DNA of 40,125 nt from Clostridia bacterium. Its GTDB lineage: Bacteria > Bacillota > Clostridia > Oscillospirales > CAG-272. The notes below the pieces were generated by a model. The model was given only the letters and a program-made list of their open reading frames with translations, did no database searches and had not been told where the DNA came from. Made by a program: the position numbers and the translations under genes. The stretch is taken from the NCBI GenBank assembly GCA_017466685.1, contig JAFTTS010000028.1, forward strand, positions 1 to 40,125. The letters run 5' to 3'. Of this stretch, positions 39,529-40,125 are shown in pieces. Each line of letters begins with the position of its first letter. Position 1 is the stretch's first letter.

Positions 39529-39705
39529 ATGAAAAAGAAATTTGGGTATAACGAAAAGGTGCTTGCACTGATCGCAACGGCGATACTTGCGGCAATGTTT
39601 ACGTTGCCGGTATGCGCGTGGGAACTGTGGTCAACTGTCGATACGGCGAGAGTGGACAAGCCGGTACATATTTGTGAAGTGTGCGGTTCGGAGGTGTCGG
39701 GCTGA
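39529..39705 (+). CDS. Small exported or membrane-anchored phage protein with CxxC
   Basis: 58 residues from the ATG at 39529 (AAGGAG about 10 bases upstream). A basic start (KKKFGYNEK) leads to a hydrophobic stretch (about 11-26, VLALIATAILAAMFTLP) ending in VCA, like a signal peptide or single membrane helix. The short mature part has CEVCG near the end. The stop overlaps the next gene (TGATG). Function unknown. Confidence 0.65.
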   Translation: MKKKFGYNEKVLALIATAILAAMFTLPVCAWELWSTVDTARVDKPVHICEVCGSEVSG

Positions 39706-40125
39706 TGAGATATACAGACGAGGACATATCCGAGATGCAGGGTATGATGCGAGGTGCGGCTGATCCTGCGGCACAGGTTGAAATCCTGGCGCAAATTTAC
39801 GGCGGTACGGCTGACGGTATCTGTATTGCGCTTGGTATTCCGCTTCTGCCGATTGAGCTTACGCCGAGTATGGTACGGCACGGTTGGACAGTTGAAACGA
39901 TAGTGACGATTCGTGAAATGTTCCGTATCGGGAAGTGTCAGCGAGAGATCGCGGCGGCTGTTGGTTTAAGTGAGCACGCGATTTACGGTTTCTTCAGTCG
40001 GCACAGAGGTATATTCCCGGAGAAGTACAGCAAGTGTGAGAATCCCAAGAGGTACAAATACAAGAAGATCACGCCGAAGGACATCGAGAGAATCCGTGGA
40101 CTCTTTCGAGAGGGCTGGAACATCA
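39705..40125 (+). CDS. HTH-containing phage protein, C-terminus cut by window edge
   Basis: Open frame from the ATG at 39705 to the right edge, at least 140 residues. The first 50 residues include a helical ...DISEMQGMMRGAADPAAQVE segment. A helix-turn-helix-like stretch follows: IVTIREMFRIGKCQREIAAA, then VGLSEHAIYGFFSRHRGIFP. A second similar start, ITPKDIERIRGLFREGWNI, runs off the edge. Tandem HTH units suggest a DNA-binding regulator or small terminase-like protein, but neither is proven. It overlaps the upstream stop by one base. Confidence 0.7.
   Translation, partial: MRYTDEDISEMQGMMRGAADPAAQVEILAQIYGGTADGICIALGIPLLPIELTPSMVRHGWTVETIVTIREMFRIGKCQREIAAAVGLSEHAIYGFFSRHRGIFPEKYSKCENPKRYKYKKITPKDIERIRGLFREGWNI

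Larger units (their letters stand above)
34693..40125. mobile_element. Left part of an integrated temperate phage or phage-like element
   Basis: Consecutive genes form a lysogeny module: serine recombinase, ImmA/IrrE protease and repressor on the minus strand; Cro-like protein, Bro-N/ANT antirepressor and a string of small genes on the plus strand, with divergent promoters and operators between. Everything left of about 32.4 kb is ordinary chromosome. The exact left end is not proven; it may lie at the recombinase 3' end or further left if the zinc-ribbon gene is cargo. The right end and structural genes are outside the window, so phage versus another integrative element cannot be decided. 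Confidence 0.85.

Noticed and set aside
1..40125. CRISPR arrays, tRNA or rRNA genes, transposase genes
   Set aside because: No regularly spaced repeats, cloverleaf-like sequences, rRNA segments or transposases were seen on either strand by eye.

Overview
The window looks like chromosome of a low-to-mid GC Gram-positive bacterium of the class Clostridia, probably a gut-type Oscillospiraceae/Ruminococcaceae relative. I infer this from a complete Firmicutes-style division and cell wall (dcw) cluster headed by mraZ, a PASTA-bearing class B penicillin-binding protein, an HPr with both His15 and Ser46, sigma-A type promoters, strong GGAGG ribosome binding sites, several TTG/GTG starts, and a LytTR/DUF3021 pair. 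The assignment is by gene content and style only; no search was run.

Layout. (1) 1-4.9 kb: the 3' end of trmD, then murJ (lipid II flippase), a polytopic O-antigen-ligase-like protein and two tandem small membrane-anchored DUF4330-like proteins, closed by a terminator. (2) 5.0-8.5 kb: HPr with its own promoter and a structured leader, then uvrC-rsmD-coaD in tight array. (3) 8.6-22.5 kb: the dcw cluster mraZ-rsmH-ftsL-pbp(spoVD/ftsI)-murE-murF-mraY-ftsW-murG-ftsQ(divIB)-ftsZ, with promoters visible before mraZ, ftsQ and ftsZ. murD, murC and ftsA are absent from it. FtsL and FtsW carry long low-complexity N-terminal extensions. (4) 22.6-26.5 kb, minus strand: an ABC-2 exporter (ATPase, permease) in one operon with a LytTR regulator and a DUF3021 membrane protein, then an AI-2E/PerM-family permease with a consensus promoter. 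(5) 26.7-32.4 kb, plus strand: aroB-aroA-DUF362/ferredoxin-ispE, followed by a lipoprotein FKBP/trigger-factor-like isomerase.

(6) 32.4-34.7 kb: an AT-rich island with one minus-strand gene that has its own promoter and terminator. The protein carries zinc ribbons and a clear EF-Tu domain-II beta barrel but no GTPase domain. It is flanked by copies of an 11-bp word and by strong palindromes. I consider it the most unusual gene here.

(7) 34.7-40.1 kb: the left part of an integrated temperate phage or phage-like element. It has a large serine recombinase, an ImmA/IrrE protease, a repressor with two HTH-like units, divergent consensus promoters over three 15-bp operators (GTCAA-N5-TTGAC), a Cro-like protein, a Bro-N/ANT antirepressor and a run of small unknown early genes. 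The last gene is cut by the window edge. The right end of the element is outside the window.

How it works together: regions 1-3 make, flip and polymerise peptidoglycan precursor and build the divisome. Region 5 feeds aromatic amino acid and isoprenoid synthesis (ispE ultimately supplies undecaprenyl phosphate). Region 7 is a self-contained lysogeny module.
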